DNA of 64,000 bases from Sipunculus nudus (Eukaryota > Annelida > Sipuncula > Golfingiida > Sipunculidae), in contig CM049310.1 in assembly GCA_026874595.1 (NCBI GenBank), positions 87,643,056 to 87,707,055 on the forward strand, read 5' to 3'. A program made the translations under genes and the position numbers. A model generated the notes under the pieces. It saw only the letters and a program-made list of their open reading frames with translations, ran no database searches and was not told the origin of the DNA. Position 1 is the stretch's first letter; the number at the start of each line of letters is the position of its first letter. Positions 39,275 through 50,815 of the stretch are shown in pieces.

Positions 39275-39365
39275 TCTTATTTTATCTTATGATCTTATTT
39301 CATTTTATGATCTTTTCTATGATCATATCTTATCATATGATCTTATCTGATCTTATGATCTTATT

Positions 39366-39445
39366 TTATCTTATCTTATCTTATCTTATCTTATCTTATC
39401 TTATCTTATCTTATCTTATCTTATCTTATCTTATCTTATCTTATC
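39366..39445 (+). repeat. (TTATC)16 pentanucleotide array upstream of the exon 5 acceptor
   Basis: Sixteen perfect TTATC units, embedded in a longer degenerate TTATC/TGATC tract from about 39275 to 39530 that runs up to the acceptor at 39537. Read in the other register the unit is CTTAT, which fits the metazoan branch-point consensus yUnAy. Confidence 0.95.
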
Positions 39446-39537
39446 ATATGATCCTATTTTATCTTTTCTTATGATCTTATTTTATCCTATACAATGATCA
39501 TATTTATCTTATGATCTTGTTTTATCTTATTTTTCAG

Positions 39538-39623
39538 CTGCTGAAAGCTTTGAACAAAAGAGGAATGAGGAAAGATTTCTCAAAGCAGCCAGGGAGGGAG
39601 ATGTAGAGCTACTCACTAGAATA
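39538..39623 (+). CDS. OSBPL1A: ORP1L exon 5: linker and start of ankyrin block 3 (residues 142-170), flanked by two tandem arrays
   Basis: Acceptor TTATTTTTCAG ends at 39537. Encodes A-AESFEQKRNEERFLKAAREG then DVELLTRI, equivalent to the vertebrate stretch ending AAAREGKTTELTALL. The end at 39623 (ACT AGA ATA, donor GTAAGA) is supported by homology: joining to exon 6 gives VELLTRILRCDNHPNINS, which keeps the same spacing to the next GNT as in vertebrates. The final 18 coding bases, from GAG at 39606, are the first part of unit 1 of the 39-bp array, so this exon end is inside the repeat. The reading frame stays open past the donor to a TAG at 40074-40076. Confidence 0.92.
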
Positions 39624-42600
39624 GTAAGATTGCTTGTTAACACAGAGTCACTCACTGGAATAGTAAGATTGTTTGTTAACGCAGAGTTACTCACTAGAAT
39701 TGTAAGATTGTTTGTTAACACAGAGTTACTCACTAGAATAGTAAGATTGCATGTTAACACAGAGTTACTCACTAGAATAGTAAGATTGTTTGTTAACACA
39801 GAGTTACCCACTAGAATAGTAAGATTGTTTGTTAACACAGAGTTACCCACTAGAATAGTAAGATTGTTTGTTAACACAGAGTTATTCACTAGAATAGTAA
39901 GATTGTTTGTTAACACAGAGTTACTCACTAGAATAGTAAGATTGTTTGTTAACACAGAGTTACCCACTAGAATAGTAAGATTGTTTGTTAACACAGAGTT
40001 ACCCACTAGAATAGTAAGATTGTTTGTTAACACAGAGTTATTCACTAGAATAGTAAGATTGTTTGTTAACACATAGTTACTCACTAGAATAGTAAGATTG
40101 CATGTTAACACAGAGTTACTCACTAGAATAGTAAGATTGTTTGTTAACACAGAGTTACCCACTAGAATAGTAAGATTGTTTGTTAACACAGAGTTACCCA
40201 GTAGAATAGTAAGATTATTTGTTAACACAGAGTTACCCACTAGAATAGTAAGATTGTTTGTTAACACAGAGTTATTCACTAGAATAGTAAGATTGTTTGT
40301 TAACACATAGTTACTCACTAGAATAGTCAGATTGTTTGTTAACACAGTTACTCACTAGAATAGTCAGATTGTTTGTTAACACAGAGTTACCCACTAGAAT
40401 AGTAAGATTGTTTGTTAACACAGAGTTACCCACTAGAATAGTAAGATTGTTTGTTAACACAGAGTTACTCACTAGAATAGTAAGATTGTTTGTTAACACA
40501 GAGTTACCCACTAGAATAGTAAGATTGTTTGTTAACACAGAGTTACCCACTAGAACAGTAAGATTGTTTGTTAACACAGAGTTACCCACTAGAACAGTAA
40601 GATTGTTTGTTAACACAGAGTTACCCACTAGAATAGTAAGATTGTTTGTTAACACAGAGTTACCCACTAGAATAGTAAGATTGTTTGTTAACACAGAGTT
40701 ACCCACTAGAACAGTAAGATTGTTTGTTAACACAGAGTTACCCACTAGAATAGTAAGATTGTTTGTTAACACAGAGTTACCCACTAGAATAGTAAGATTG
40801 TTTGTTAACACAGAGTTACCCACTAGAATAGTAAGATTGTTTGTTAACACAGAGTTATTCACTAGAATAGTAAGATCACAGAGTTACCCACTAGAATAGT
40901 AAGATTGTTTGTTAACACAGAGTTACCCACTAGAATAGTAAGATTGTTTGTTAACACAGAGTTATTCACTAGAATAGAAAGATTGTTTGTTAACACATAG
41001 TTACTCACTAGAATAGTAAGATTGCATGTTAACACAGAGTTACTCACTAGAATAGTAAGATTGTTTGTTAACACAGAGTTACCCACTAGAATAGTAAGAT
41101 TGTTTGTTAACACAGAGTTACTCACTAGAATAGTAAGATTGTTTGTTAACACAGAGTTACCCACTAGAATAGTAAGATTGCTTGTTAACACAGAGTTACT
41201 CACTAGAATAGTAAGATTGCTTGTTAACACAGAGTTACTCACTGGAATAGTAAGATTGCTTGTTAACGCAGAGTTACTCACTAGAGTAGTAAGATTGTTT
41301 GTTAACACAGAGTTACTCACTAGAATAGTAAGATTGCTTGTTAACACAGAGTTACCCACTAGAATAGTAAGATTGTTTGTTAACGCAGAGTTACTCACTA
41401 GAATAGTAAGATTGTTTGTTAACACAGAGTTACTCAATTGAATAGTAAGATTGTTTGTTAACACAGAGTTACCCACTTGAATAGTAAGATTGTTTGTTAA
41501 CACAGAATTACTAACTAGAAAAGTAAGATTGTTTGTCAACATAGAGTTACTCACTAGAATAGTAGGATTATTTGTCAACACAGAGTTACTCACTAGAATA
41601 GTAAGATTGCTTGTTAACACAGAGTTACCCACTAGAATAGTAAGATTGTTTGTTAACGCAGAGTTACTCACTAGAATAGTAAGATTGTTTGTTAACACAG
41701 AGTTACTCACTAGAATAGTAAGATTGTTTGTTAACACAGAGTTACTCACTAGAATAGTAAGATTGTTTGTTAACACAGAGTTACCCACTAGAATAGTTAG
41801 ATTGTTTGTCAACACAGAGTTACTCACTAGAATAGTAAGATTGTTTGTCAACATAGAGTTACTCACTAGAATAGTAAGATTGTTTGTTAACACAGAGTTA
41901 CTCACTAGAATAGTAAGATTGTTTGTTAACACAGAGTTACTCACTAGAATAGTAAGATTGTTTGTTAACACAGAGTTACCCACTAGAATAGTAAGATTGT
42001 TTGTTAACACAGAGTTACCCAGTAGAATAGTAAGATTGTTTGTTAACACAGAGTTACCCACTAGAATAGTCAGATTGTTTGTTAACACAGAGTTATTCAC
42101 TAGAATAGTAAGATTGTTTGTTAACACATAGTTACTCACTAGAATAGTCAGATTGTTTGTTAACACAGAGTTACTCACTAGAATAGTCAGATTGTTTGTT
42201 AACACAGAGTTACCCACTAGAATAGTAAGATTGTTTGTTAACACAGAGTTACCCACTAGAATAGTAAGATTGTTTGTTAACACAGAGTTACTCACTAGAA
42301 TAGTAAGATTGTTTGTTAACACAGAGTTACCCACTAGAATAGTAAGATTGTTTGTTAACACAGAGTTACCCACTAGAACAGTAAGATTGTTTGTTAACAC
42401 AGAGTTACCCACTAGAATAGTAAGATTGTTTGTTAACACAGAGTTACCCACTAGAATAGTAAGATTGTTTGTTAACACAGAGTTACCCACTAGAATAGTA
42501 AGATTGTTTGTTAACACAGAGTTATTCACTAGAATAGTAAGATCACAGAGTTACTCACTAGAATAGTAAGATTGTTTGTTAACACAGAGTTACTCTCTAG

Positions 42601-43826
42601 AATAGTAAGATTGCTTGTTAACACAGAGTTACCCACTAGAATAGTAAGATTGTTTGTTAACACAGAGTTACTCACTAGAATAGTAAGATTGTTTGTTAAC
42701 ACGGAGTTACTCACTAGAATAGTAAGATTGTTTGTTAACACAGAGTTACTCACTAGAATAGTAAGATTGTTTGTTAACACAGAGTTACTCACTAGAATAG
42801 TAAGATTGTTTGTTAACACGGAGTTACTCACTAGAATAGTAAGATTGTTTGTTAACACAGAGTTACCCACTAGAATAGTAAGATTGTTTGTTAACACGGA
42901 GTTACTCACTAGAATAGTAAGATTGTTTGTTAACACAGAGTTACCCACTAGAATAGTAAGATTGCTTGTTAACACAGAGTTACTCACTAGAGTAGTAAGA
43001 TTGCTTGTTAACACAGAGTTACTCACTAGAGTAGTAAGATTGCTTGTTAACGCAGAGTTACTCACTAGAATAGTAAGATTGCTTGTTAACACAGAGTTAC
43101 TCACTGGAATAGTAAGATTGCTTGTTAACGCAGAGTTACTCACTAGAGTAGTAAGATTGTTTGTTAACACAGAGTTACTCACTAGAATAGTAAGATTGCT
43201 TGTTAACACAGAGTTACCCACTAGAATAGTAAGATTGTTTGTTAACGCAGAGTTACTCACTAGAATAGTAAGATTGTTTGTTAACACAGAGTTACTCACT
43301 TGAATAGTAAGATTGTTTGTTAACACAGAGTTACCCACTTGAATAGTAAGATTGTTTGTTAACACAGAATTACTAACTAGAAAAGTAAGATTGTTTGTCA
43401 ACATAGAGTTTCTCACTAGAATAGTAGGATTATTTGTCAACACAGAGTTACTGACTAGAATAGTAAGATTATTTTGTTAACACAGAGTTACTCACTAGAA
43501 TAGTAAGATTGTTTGTTAACACAGAGTTACTCACTAGAATAGTAAGATTGTTTGTTAACACAGAGTTACCCACTAGAATAGTAAGATTGTTTGTCAACAT
43601 AGAGTTACTCACTAGAATGGTAAGATTGTTTGTTAACACAGAGTTACTCACTAGAATAGTAAGATTGTTTGTTAACACAGAGTTACTCACTAGAATAGTA
43701 AGATTGCTTGTTAACACAGAGTTACTCACTAGAATAGTAAGATTGCTTGTTAACACAGAGTTACTCACTAGAGTAGTAAGATTGTTTGTTTGCACAGAGT
43801 TACTCATTAGAGTTATAGATTGAAAT
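39606..43826 (+). repeat. 39-bp minisatellite built from the exon 5 / intron 5 splice junction, about 108 units
   Basis: Unit: GAGTTACTCACTAGAATA (exon-derived) followed by GTAAGATTGTTTGTTAACACA (intron-derived, written here as donor plus 15 bases: GTAAGA then TTGTTTGTTAACACA). Following the GT from 39624, spacing is an exact multiple of 39 except at five places: 2 bp lost near 40346, 10 bp lost near 40875 and again near 42542, 1 bp gained near 43473, and a decayed last unit at about 43812. This gives 108 GT positions (39624 to 43776). Variants include GTCAGA, GTAGGA, GTTAGA and AACAGTAAG. The unit is 13 codons, so all frames run long: VRLFVNTELLTRI on + and LTNNLTILVSNSV on -. These long frames are by-products, not genes. 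Confidence 0.97.
39624..39629 (+). promoter_or_regulatory. OSBPL1A: Authentic exon 5 splice donor (founder of the amplified donor series)
   Basis: The hexamer GTAAGA follows AGAATA. It is the first of 108 regularly spaced GT positions that recur every 39 bases downstream (39663, 39702 and so on). Homology to vertebrate ORP1L across the exon 5/6 join selects this one as the donor that gives the standard-length protein. Confidence 0.8.
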
Positions 43827-43832
43827 AGTAAA

Positions 43833-46099
43833 AACTAGATGTGTCGGAACGACACGAATGCCCCCGCCTTGGGCAAATTAGAAACATTTGTAAAATTTGG
43901 AAAATTTTTAAGTTAAGGAGGTGTCGTATGGTCAAAAGTAGGTCAACAAGGGCAAAATGCAAACTCGATTTGTAACAGGTCATTATCAAGCAACACACCA
44001 AAAATCATGCCAGGATATGCAGGCATTGTGAAAAAAAGTCCATACATGTGCATTTTCCATAAAAATTTCTGTCTTTAATGAAATTTTCTATGTTTAGGAG
44101 CCGTAAAACAATCAAAAGTAGGTCAACCGGGATGAAACGCTAACTCGATCTGTAACTGTCATTATCTGCCAACACAAAAAAAATCAGGGTGGTATCTGCA
44201 GGCATTGAGGAAAAAAAGTCAGTACATATGCATTTGTTATGAAAATTTATATTTTTCATGAAACTTTCTATGTTCAGGAGCAGTCAAATGGTCAAAAGTA
44301 GGTCAACTGAGACAAAACAAGAACTCGATCTGTAACTGGTCATTATCTGCCTACACACCAAAAATCAGGCCCGTATCTGCAGGCACTGCGCAAAAAAGTC
44401 CATACATGTGCACCTTTTTATAAAATTTTCTATGTTAGAGCACCGTCAAACGGTCAAAAATAGGTCAACTGGGACAAAACATGAACTTGATCTGTAACTG
44501 GTCTATATCTGCCCACACACCAAAAATCAGGCCAATATCTGCAGGTATTGTGAAGAAAAGTCTGTACAAGTGTATTTGTCATGAAAATATATATTTTACA
44601 TGAAATTTTCTATGTTCAGGAGCCGTAAAACAGTCAAAAGTAGGTCAACCGGGACGAAATGCGAACTCCATCTGTAACTGGTCAATATCTGCCGACACAC
44701 CAAAAATGAGGCCAATATCTGCAGGCATTGCGAAAAAAAGTCCGTACATGTGGATTTGTCATGAAATTTCATATTTTTCATGAAATTTTTTAAGTTCAGG
44801 AGCCGTAAAACGGTCAAAAAAAGGTCAACTGGGACAAAACGCGAACTCTATCTGTAACTGGTCTATATCTGCCCACACACCAAAAATCAGGCCAATATCT
44901 GCAGGCATTGCGAAAAAAGTCCGTACATGTGTATTTGTCATGAAATTTCATATTTTTCATGAAATTTTCTATGTTCAGGAGCCGTAAAACAGTCAAAAGT
45001 AGGTCAACCAGGACGAAACGCGAACTCGATCTGTAACTGGTCTATATCTGCCCACACACCAAAAATCAGGCCAATATCTGCAGGCACTGTGAAAAAAAGT
45101 CCGTACATGTGTATTTGTCATGAAATTTCATATTTTTCATTAAATTTTCTATGTTCAGGAGTCGTAAAACGGTCAAAAGTAGGTCAACCAGGACGAAACG
45201 CGAACTCGATCTGTAACTGGTCTATATCTGCCCACACACCAAAAATCAGGCCAATATCTGAAGGCATTGCGAAAAAAAGTCTGTACATGTGTATCTGTCA
45301 TGAATATTTCTATTTTTCATGAAATTTTCTATGTTCAGGAGCCGTAAAACGGTCAAAAGTAGGTCAACCAGGACGAAACGCGAACTCGATCTGTAACTGG
45401 TCATTATCTGCCCACACACCAAAAATCAGGCCAATATCTGAAGGCATTGCGAAAAAAAGTCCGTACATGTGTATCTGTCATGAATATTTCTATTTTTCAT
45501 GAAAATTTCTAAGTTTAGGAGCCGTAAAACGGTCAAAAGTAGGTCAACCGGGATGAAACGCAAACTCGATCTGTAACTGGTCTATATCTGCCCACACACC
45601 AAAAATCAGGCCAATATCTGCAGGCACTGCGAAAAAAAGTCCGTACATGTGTATTTGTCATGAAATTTCATATTATTCATGAAATTTTCTATGTTCAGGA
45701 GCCGTAAAACGGTCAAAAGTAGGTCAACCAGGATGAAACGCGAACTCGTTCTGTAACTGGTCTATATCTGCTCACACACCAAAAATCAGGTCAATATCTG
45801 CAGGCATTGCGAAAAAAAGTCCGTACATGTGTATCTGTCATGAATATTTCTATTTTTCATGAAATTTTCTAAGTTTAGGAGCCGTAAAACGGTCAAAAAT
45901 AGGTCAACCGGGACGAAAAGCGAACTCGATCTGTAACTGGTCTATATCTGCCCACACACCAAAAATCAGGCCAATATCTGCAGGCATTGCGAAAAAAAGC
46001 CTGTACAACTGTTTGATTTCGGAAGGACGGAAGGACGGAAGGACGGAATGACGGACATGGGTAATACTATATGCCCCGGCCACTTTGTGGCGGGGGCAT
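43833..46099 (-). mobile_element. Element E2: inverted HINE-like element with about twelve 180-bp units, abutting the 39-bp array
   Basis: Its 3' end is at the left: AACTAGAT, hairpin GTGTCG-GAA-CGACAC, then ATGCCCCCGCC. Its 5' end is at the right (46067-46099): TATGCCCCGGCCACTTTGTG with its complement, next to GGAAGGACGGAAGGACGG repeats. The 180-bp unit is regular: GCCAATATCT recurs at 44531, 44711, 44891, 45070, 45250, 45430, 45610 and 45970. It begins 7 bases after the end of the splice-junction array. No coding capacity. Confidence 0.8.
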
Positions 46100-46453
46100 A
46101 AAAATAGGAGAACACAGAAATATCCTAAGTATTGAGACATAGAACAACTCACTCACTAGAATAATGGAAATGTTGTTAACTCAAACTTTTCAGATTATAG
46201 TTAATCTGTAACTCAATCACTTCTGTGCTTTTCTGTGAATAAAATGTCAATTAAATGTGAAAATAAATGATGTCATGTTATGGAAAGTTGACTCAAGAAT
46301 CATCACATACTGCAACATATTAACCATGATATCATGAATTTAGAAGTATACTCAAATCTCTGTGTGTAGAATTAGAATAAAGTTGATAACGGTAATGACA
46401 TTATCACCAATACTGTGTGACCAGCTACATGTTTTAACACACTTTTATTGCAG

Positions 46454-46598
46454 CTGCGGTGTGACAACCACCCGAACATCAACTCCACGGACAGTTTTGG
46501 TAACACTGCACTACATATAACCAGTTACCGGAACCACAAAGCGGCCACCATCCTCCTCCTACAGAGTGGTATAGACACTGCCTTAAAAAATGCTAAAG
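46454..46598 (+). CDS. OSBPL1A: ORP1L exon 6: ankyrin block 3 (residues 171-218)
   Basis: Acceptor TTTTATTGCAG ends at 46453; donor GTTAGT at 46599; enters phase 0, leaves phase 1. Encodes LRCDNHPNINSTDSFG, NTALHITSYRNHKAATILLL and QSGIDTALKNAK. This contains an ankyrin repeat with NTALH in place of TPLH, and aligns with SDQLGNTPLHCAAYRAHK of vertebrate ORP1L. It lies 6.8 kb after exon 5; the intron is almost entirely the 39-bp array plus element E2. Confidence 0.95.
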
Positions 46599-46690
46599 GT
46601 TAGTACGCTGTTCAAATTTAACACTTACCTATGATTATATACAAAACGATCAACATCCATGACTAACCTGAACCATAATGGCGGACTACA

Positions 46691-47192
46691 GTCTAGACTT
46701 GGACTGGAGTCTGGACTGGAGTCCACTTATCTAAGGACTTTGACTCAAATTTGGAAATGAGGGTCCTGGACTCAGACTTGTACTCAGACTCGGAGGTAAG
46801 GACTCAAGAAATCAGTCCATCTTGAGTCCAATACAAAAAACTGTGTCACATATTATAAAGACTTATGTACATGTGCGAACAACTGACAGAATATTACAAG
46901 ATAATAACACTTTAGATGCCAAGCTTTGCTCAGCATCCAGAGCTGTTAATGTCATTAACCATTCTAGTAAAAGCATGTGTGAACTAATTAAAAATGTACA
47001 TGATAATCTGAAATTTCCATTGTAAATGATTTTTTAAGGATATCTGTATTGGACTAGGACTTGGACTTGGATTTGGGTTAAAAATGACTCGGACTATCGA
47101 AGGTAGACTTGGACTTGAACCTTAAGGACTTGGACTCCAGTGACCTGGTTTCAGACTTGTACTCCACTGATGTGGCCTCCACCACATCACTG
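46691..47192 (+). repeat. Dispersed repeat C, copy 2 (intron 6)
   Basis: A roughly 0.5-kb element. Both ends are rich in GGACTTGGACT/GGACTCAGACT; the middle is AT-rich with TATTATAAAGACTTATG and AGAATATTACAAGATAATAA. It ends ACATCACTG, the complement of the CAGTGATGT start of copy 1. Other copies lie at 11674 and 55267. Confidence 0.65.
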
Positions 47193-47407
47193 ATGCTGAA
47201 TGTTCACAGTTAATGTCACCTTTCTATGAAAGTTTGTGTTGCATGACATTATTGTCCTCTGGATCCATTAGTTGTTTGTGTCTGTCTGTCATCAGACATG
47301 ATGTAACAACCAGTTATTAATGCTAATTTCAGGTTTTATAATATCATTATGTTAATGAAGTTGCGGTTATATCATATTACTAATACATGGTATTTTTGAC
47401 ATGACAG

Positions 47408-47520
47408 GTCAGACTGCCGTGGATCTGGCCAGGACAACACAGATGAAACAACTGTTAGAGATGCCTCCCCTGAGAGAACTACAGAAAACAGCACAGAGGT
47501 TTGAGGGACCACTATTCAGG
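47408..47520 (+). CDS. OSBPL1A: ORP1L exon 7: end of ankyrin region and start of PH domain (residues 219-256)
   Basis: Acceptor GACATGACAG ends at 47407; donor GTAAGA at 47521; enters phase 1, leaves phase 0. Encodes QTAVDLARTTQMKQLLEMPP, LRELQKTAQRFEGPLFR. The first part is the last ankyrin helix pair. RFEGPLFR is strand 1 of the PH domain and matches RYEGPLWK of the vertebrate protein. A short helical linker joins the two domains. Confidence 0.95.
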
Positions 47521-48441
47521 GTAAGACAGCAGCATTCTTGATGATTTTTCATTGAATAAGATATATATTTTAATATTCCTTGGTTTTAATTTCAAAGTTA
47601 TATGCAGCTTCAAGCCCACTAACTTTGAAGCCTCCCTTGACCTGGCTCCTTAGGATATGGATGCTTATAGGTGTTGATGTGTTTATTTCTGTAATCATAT
47701 TTGGGTAAAATATTTGGTGGTAGGGCCTTTTTAGATCCCCCCAAGTTTAAAACCATTAATTAAATGTTTTTTTTTATTTCTTCCACCATTTTCTATTTTT
47801 GCTGGATTTCCAAAATGGCATATTTTCAACAGCTGAAATTAGGGCATTGATTGTTTGGCTATTTGCATACGGTGGCGATTGTTTCAATTTCGTGATATTC
47901 GTGATATCAGTGATTTATCAAATTATCTACTATTAATGAACTATCATTTCCAATCGGTTGATGTTCCCTTAGCTTTGGTTCCGTGCTAATGATTTTGTGC
48001 ATATATTATTATATAAAATACATATTAATAAATTAATTCATATAATAATAGTTAAAATCTGTGTAGTTCTTCTGTATGGGGAGTTTGCTACAAATGGAAT
48101 CCTCACGAAACACTAGAAAGGTGAAAAAAGTGAAATTTTTACCGTGCAAATATGAAGCCAACCACAGTATATATAGTTTACTCAGCATGTGACCATTCAT
48201 TTAAAACAATTTACTTTAATCAGACATACAATCCTAAAAAATTAAAGCATAAAAAAACTTATTATTCGTACTGTATGGTTGTATTTATCCTAATCAATAG
48301 ACAATGCCACTAGCAAGCCATAGACCAAACCTTAAAATTAAAATGTTACAGTAAAATTAACTTTGAATATAAAGGTGACAATTTTGTTCTTTCAAAAATG
48401 CTGCAACTTTTTGTCAGGACTTCTTTTTTATCTGTTTACAG
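47521..48441. other. OSBPL1A: Intron 7, no recognised element
   Basis: A 921-base AT-rich intron. I see no repeat shared with the rest of the window and no coding sequence. Confidence 0.55.
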
Positions 48442-48515
48442 CGAACTCGATTCCTTGGCTGGAAAGAGTCCTGGGTTGTCCTGGAAAAGGGTGTTCTCAG
48501 CTTCTTTAAAAACAG
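48442..48515 (+). CDS. OSBPL1A: ORP1L exon 8: PH domain strands 2-4 (residues 257-280)
   Basis: Acceptor CTGTTTACAG ends at 48441; donor GTAAAA at 48516; enters phase 0, leaves phase 2. Encodes RTRFLGWKESWVVLEKGVLS then FFKN. The GWKESWVVLEKGVLSFF pattern is the classic PH-domain core and matches GWRLFWVVLEHGVLSWY in ORP1L. A 5.2-kb DIRS-type retrotransposon begins only 12 bases beyond the donor. Confidence 0.95.
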
Positions 48516-48799
48516 GTAAAATAGATGTTTTATTACGTAAACATAATTGTGAGCTGTTTCTGTATTAATGAGAATTTTCTCTGTTTAAGTTTAAACGCCA
48601 GAGTAAGCCAACCAAAAATTTTCCCGTATTGGGCCTATTATCGCCCACCCCACCTCGTTCCCGTGTATCTAATTCACACTTCCGTTTCCTGTAATCACTT
48701 TTTTCTTCTGGCGTCCGTTATGATGGACGTGTAATCACGCTCTGCGCGATTCGTCCACTGTTTTGGTTTGTACAGTCGGGTTTGCCAACTGAATTGTAA

Positions 48800-49033
48800 G
48801 TAGTGATTCTTTTTCCCTTCCCCCCATGGAGACCCCTTGACTGTTCTCCTTGTGGTTCCTTAATCCCCACTTGGGAATCTCACCCCACTTGTTTCACCTG
48901 CCGTTCACACAATGACTTCTGCCGGTGCCCTGCAGATCCCTGCTTCTATTGTCAGACATGGTCGTCTGACAAATGGGCCATGTTCAATGCCTGGTCCCAT
49001 TCCCCGGTAGTAGGGGCTCCCCGTACCCGGTGA
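48800..49033 (+). pseudogene. DIRS Gag-like fragment with Cys/His motif
   Basis: The frame reads CSPCGSLIPTWESHPTCFTC then RSHNDFCRCPADPCFYCQTW. The spacing C-x2-C...HP-x-C-x2-C...C-x2-C-x2-W resembles the cysteine-rich part of DIRS Gag proteins. Proline/serine-rich sequence follows to about 50150 but is split by frameshifts, so it is treated as broken. Confidence 0.45.
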
Positions 49034-50815
49034 CCTTTTCTGGTCCCGTTGTTCCTACAAGGGGGGGGATCCTACCATGGGTGGACGCAACATGTCCGTG
49101 TTACGTTCCCCATCAATTCCAACCTGTGAACTTACTTTCCCGGTAGTTTCTACCGCTAAAAATCTTTACTATCAAATTCATGTAAGCGGAAGTCCTCCTC
49201 TGTTCCCTCTGCTTCACAGTCGGACCCCAGTCCGCTTATACCATTTTTGAGTAAACTCTCTAGTTTTTGCTCTTCACTGATGTCGGATCTAGACGATTCG
49301 TTTAGACCCGCGTCCGTTTGTCCGGTTGCCTCACCATCCCGGTTCTCTCACCTCGACCGCTACCCTCCCCGCCGGCTCCCCGCCGGCTTCCTTCCTTGTC
49401 TATGGAGCCGGCTTTTGCTGTCACGCTGGATTCCTCGGGGCTTCATAGAGCTGAGGTAGGTAATTCCGGCCCTCCTGCTTCCACTTTATTTCAGCCGCCC
49501 TTGCTTCCTGTGATTCCTGCTGCTCCGGCGGGCTGTTCTGCGATCCCTGTTCGGCCGTTCACCTCTTTGATTCAGACTCCGGCTGCTGTTCCGCCTGTGG
49601 GCCCAGTTCCTGTGGCTTCTCGGCTGGATCCTGCTGCTGGCCTACCACGGCTTCTTTTTTTTCCAGCCTCCGGTCGTTCTGGCTCCACGGGATTCATTGA
49701 ATCCCGCTTCCAGGGGTTCTCAGGCATCGCCTTCATCTTCTGCTGCCGATCCCGCCCTGGCTACAGACCAGTGGTCGGAGAACGCGCTCCAGTGCCAGGA
49801 TTGGCGTGCATGCACAGCTGCACTGCTGGACCTAGTTGCTACCTCCACGCAGGTGACACAACCACGGTCCTAAGTTCCGTCGGCTACAGCCTCGGGACTT
49901 CCCCGGCCTCGGCGTCTGGTTTCTATTTAATTCCGGACGCCCTTCAATCACCTTCCTCTACACCGCTGGAATTGAACTTTAAGGGGAACACCACGCCGCC
50001 GTCTCGGGGTCGATCTCAAACACTACCGGGACTCCGGTCCCGCCCGGGTCTGATCAGGTGTGGTCCCCCGGCACCCTCTGGACCTCCAAGGGTACTGGGT
50101 GTCATGTTTAATCGTTTGATCCCTTTTCCGGATCATCTGGCTGTTCCTTAGGCGCCCCTGCGTCTAGAGTCCGGCTGAAACAACAGATCGTGGATGGAAA
50201 AACCTTATTTTCTTCCTCCGGCCCGATAACCAACCGTCAACGGTCGGATTTAAAGGGGCTCGGCCGTCTGGCTGCGGGGATGGTGACTGATTTACACTAG
50301 CCTCCTCGCCGTCTCGATGGATCAGTCCACACTAAATGATATCTGGTAAGCGTCAGCCCAGAGCTGTGCGGAACACCAGCAGGTAATTAGCATATTGTAG
50401 AAATTGTATTTTACTGCGCCTCTTGGCCTGTATTCATTCATTACGTACCTTGTACCCTGAACTCTGGCTGACTTGGCTGAGCTTTACGCTCAACCTTTTA
50501 CGGGGTATCTTCTGTTTGGCGGCCACTTCGGCCCCTCTTCGAGCGTGCATTGGCTCGTTCCGACCGGCAGGCCCGCTCCCGATCGGCAACTCCTGCTCCG
50601 CGCCCATCTTACCACATTCCATGGTTGCGGCCTTCCAGTACGGCCCTCTAATCGGCTCGATGGGCCCCCGCTCCGTCTTCCTGTCCTTCCGGCCGTTCAA
50701 GTCGTGCACAGCATTTGCGCGATCGTTCCTGACGCTGAGATTCGACCAAGAAATGACTCATTACGTCCGGTTAGCGCTCGTCTAAGCGACCATTTTACCC
50801 GCTTGGGCAGGGTTA

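Noticed and set aside
40862-42529. A 555-codon minus-strand open frame of LTNNLTILVSNSV repeats, and similar long frames on both strands across 39527-43823
   Set aside because: They follow from a 39-base unit with no stop in several frames. Frames break wherever the array has an indel, no start or splice context supports them, and equally long frames exist on the opposite strand.
39606-43826. CRISPR-like regular spacing
   Set aside because: There are no unique spacers; the whole 39-bp unit repeats, in an animal intron.
50423-50785. Open frames with proline/serine-rich sequence in the GC-rich block as host genes
   Set aside because: They overlap in several frames within the retrotransposon and carry no conserved host domain.
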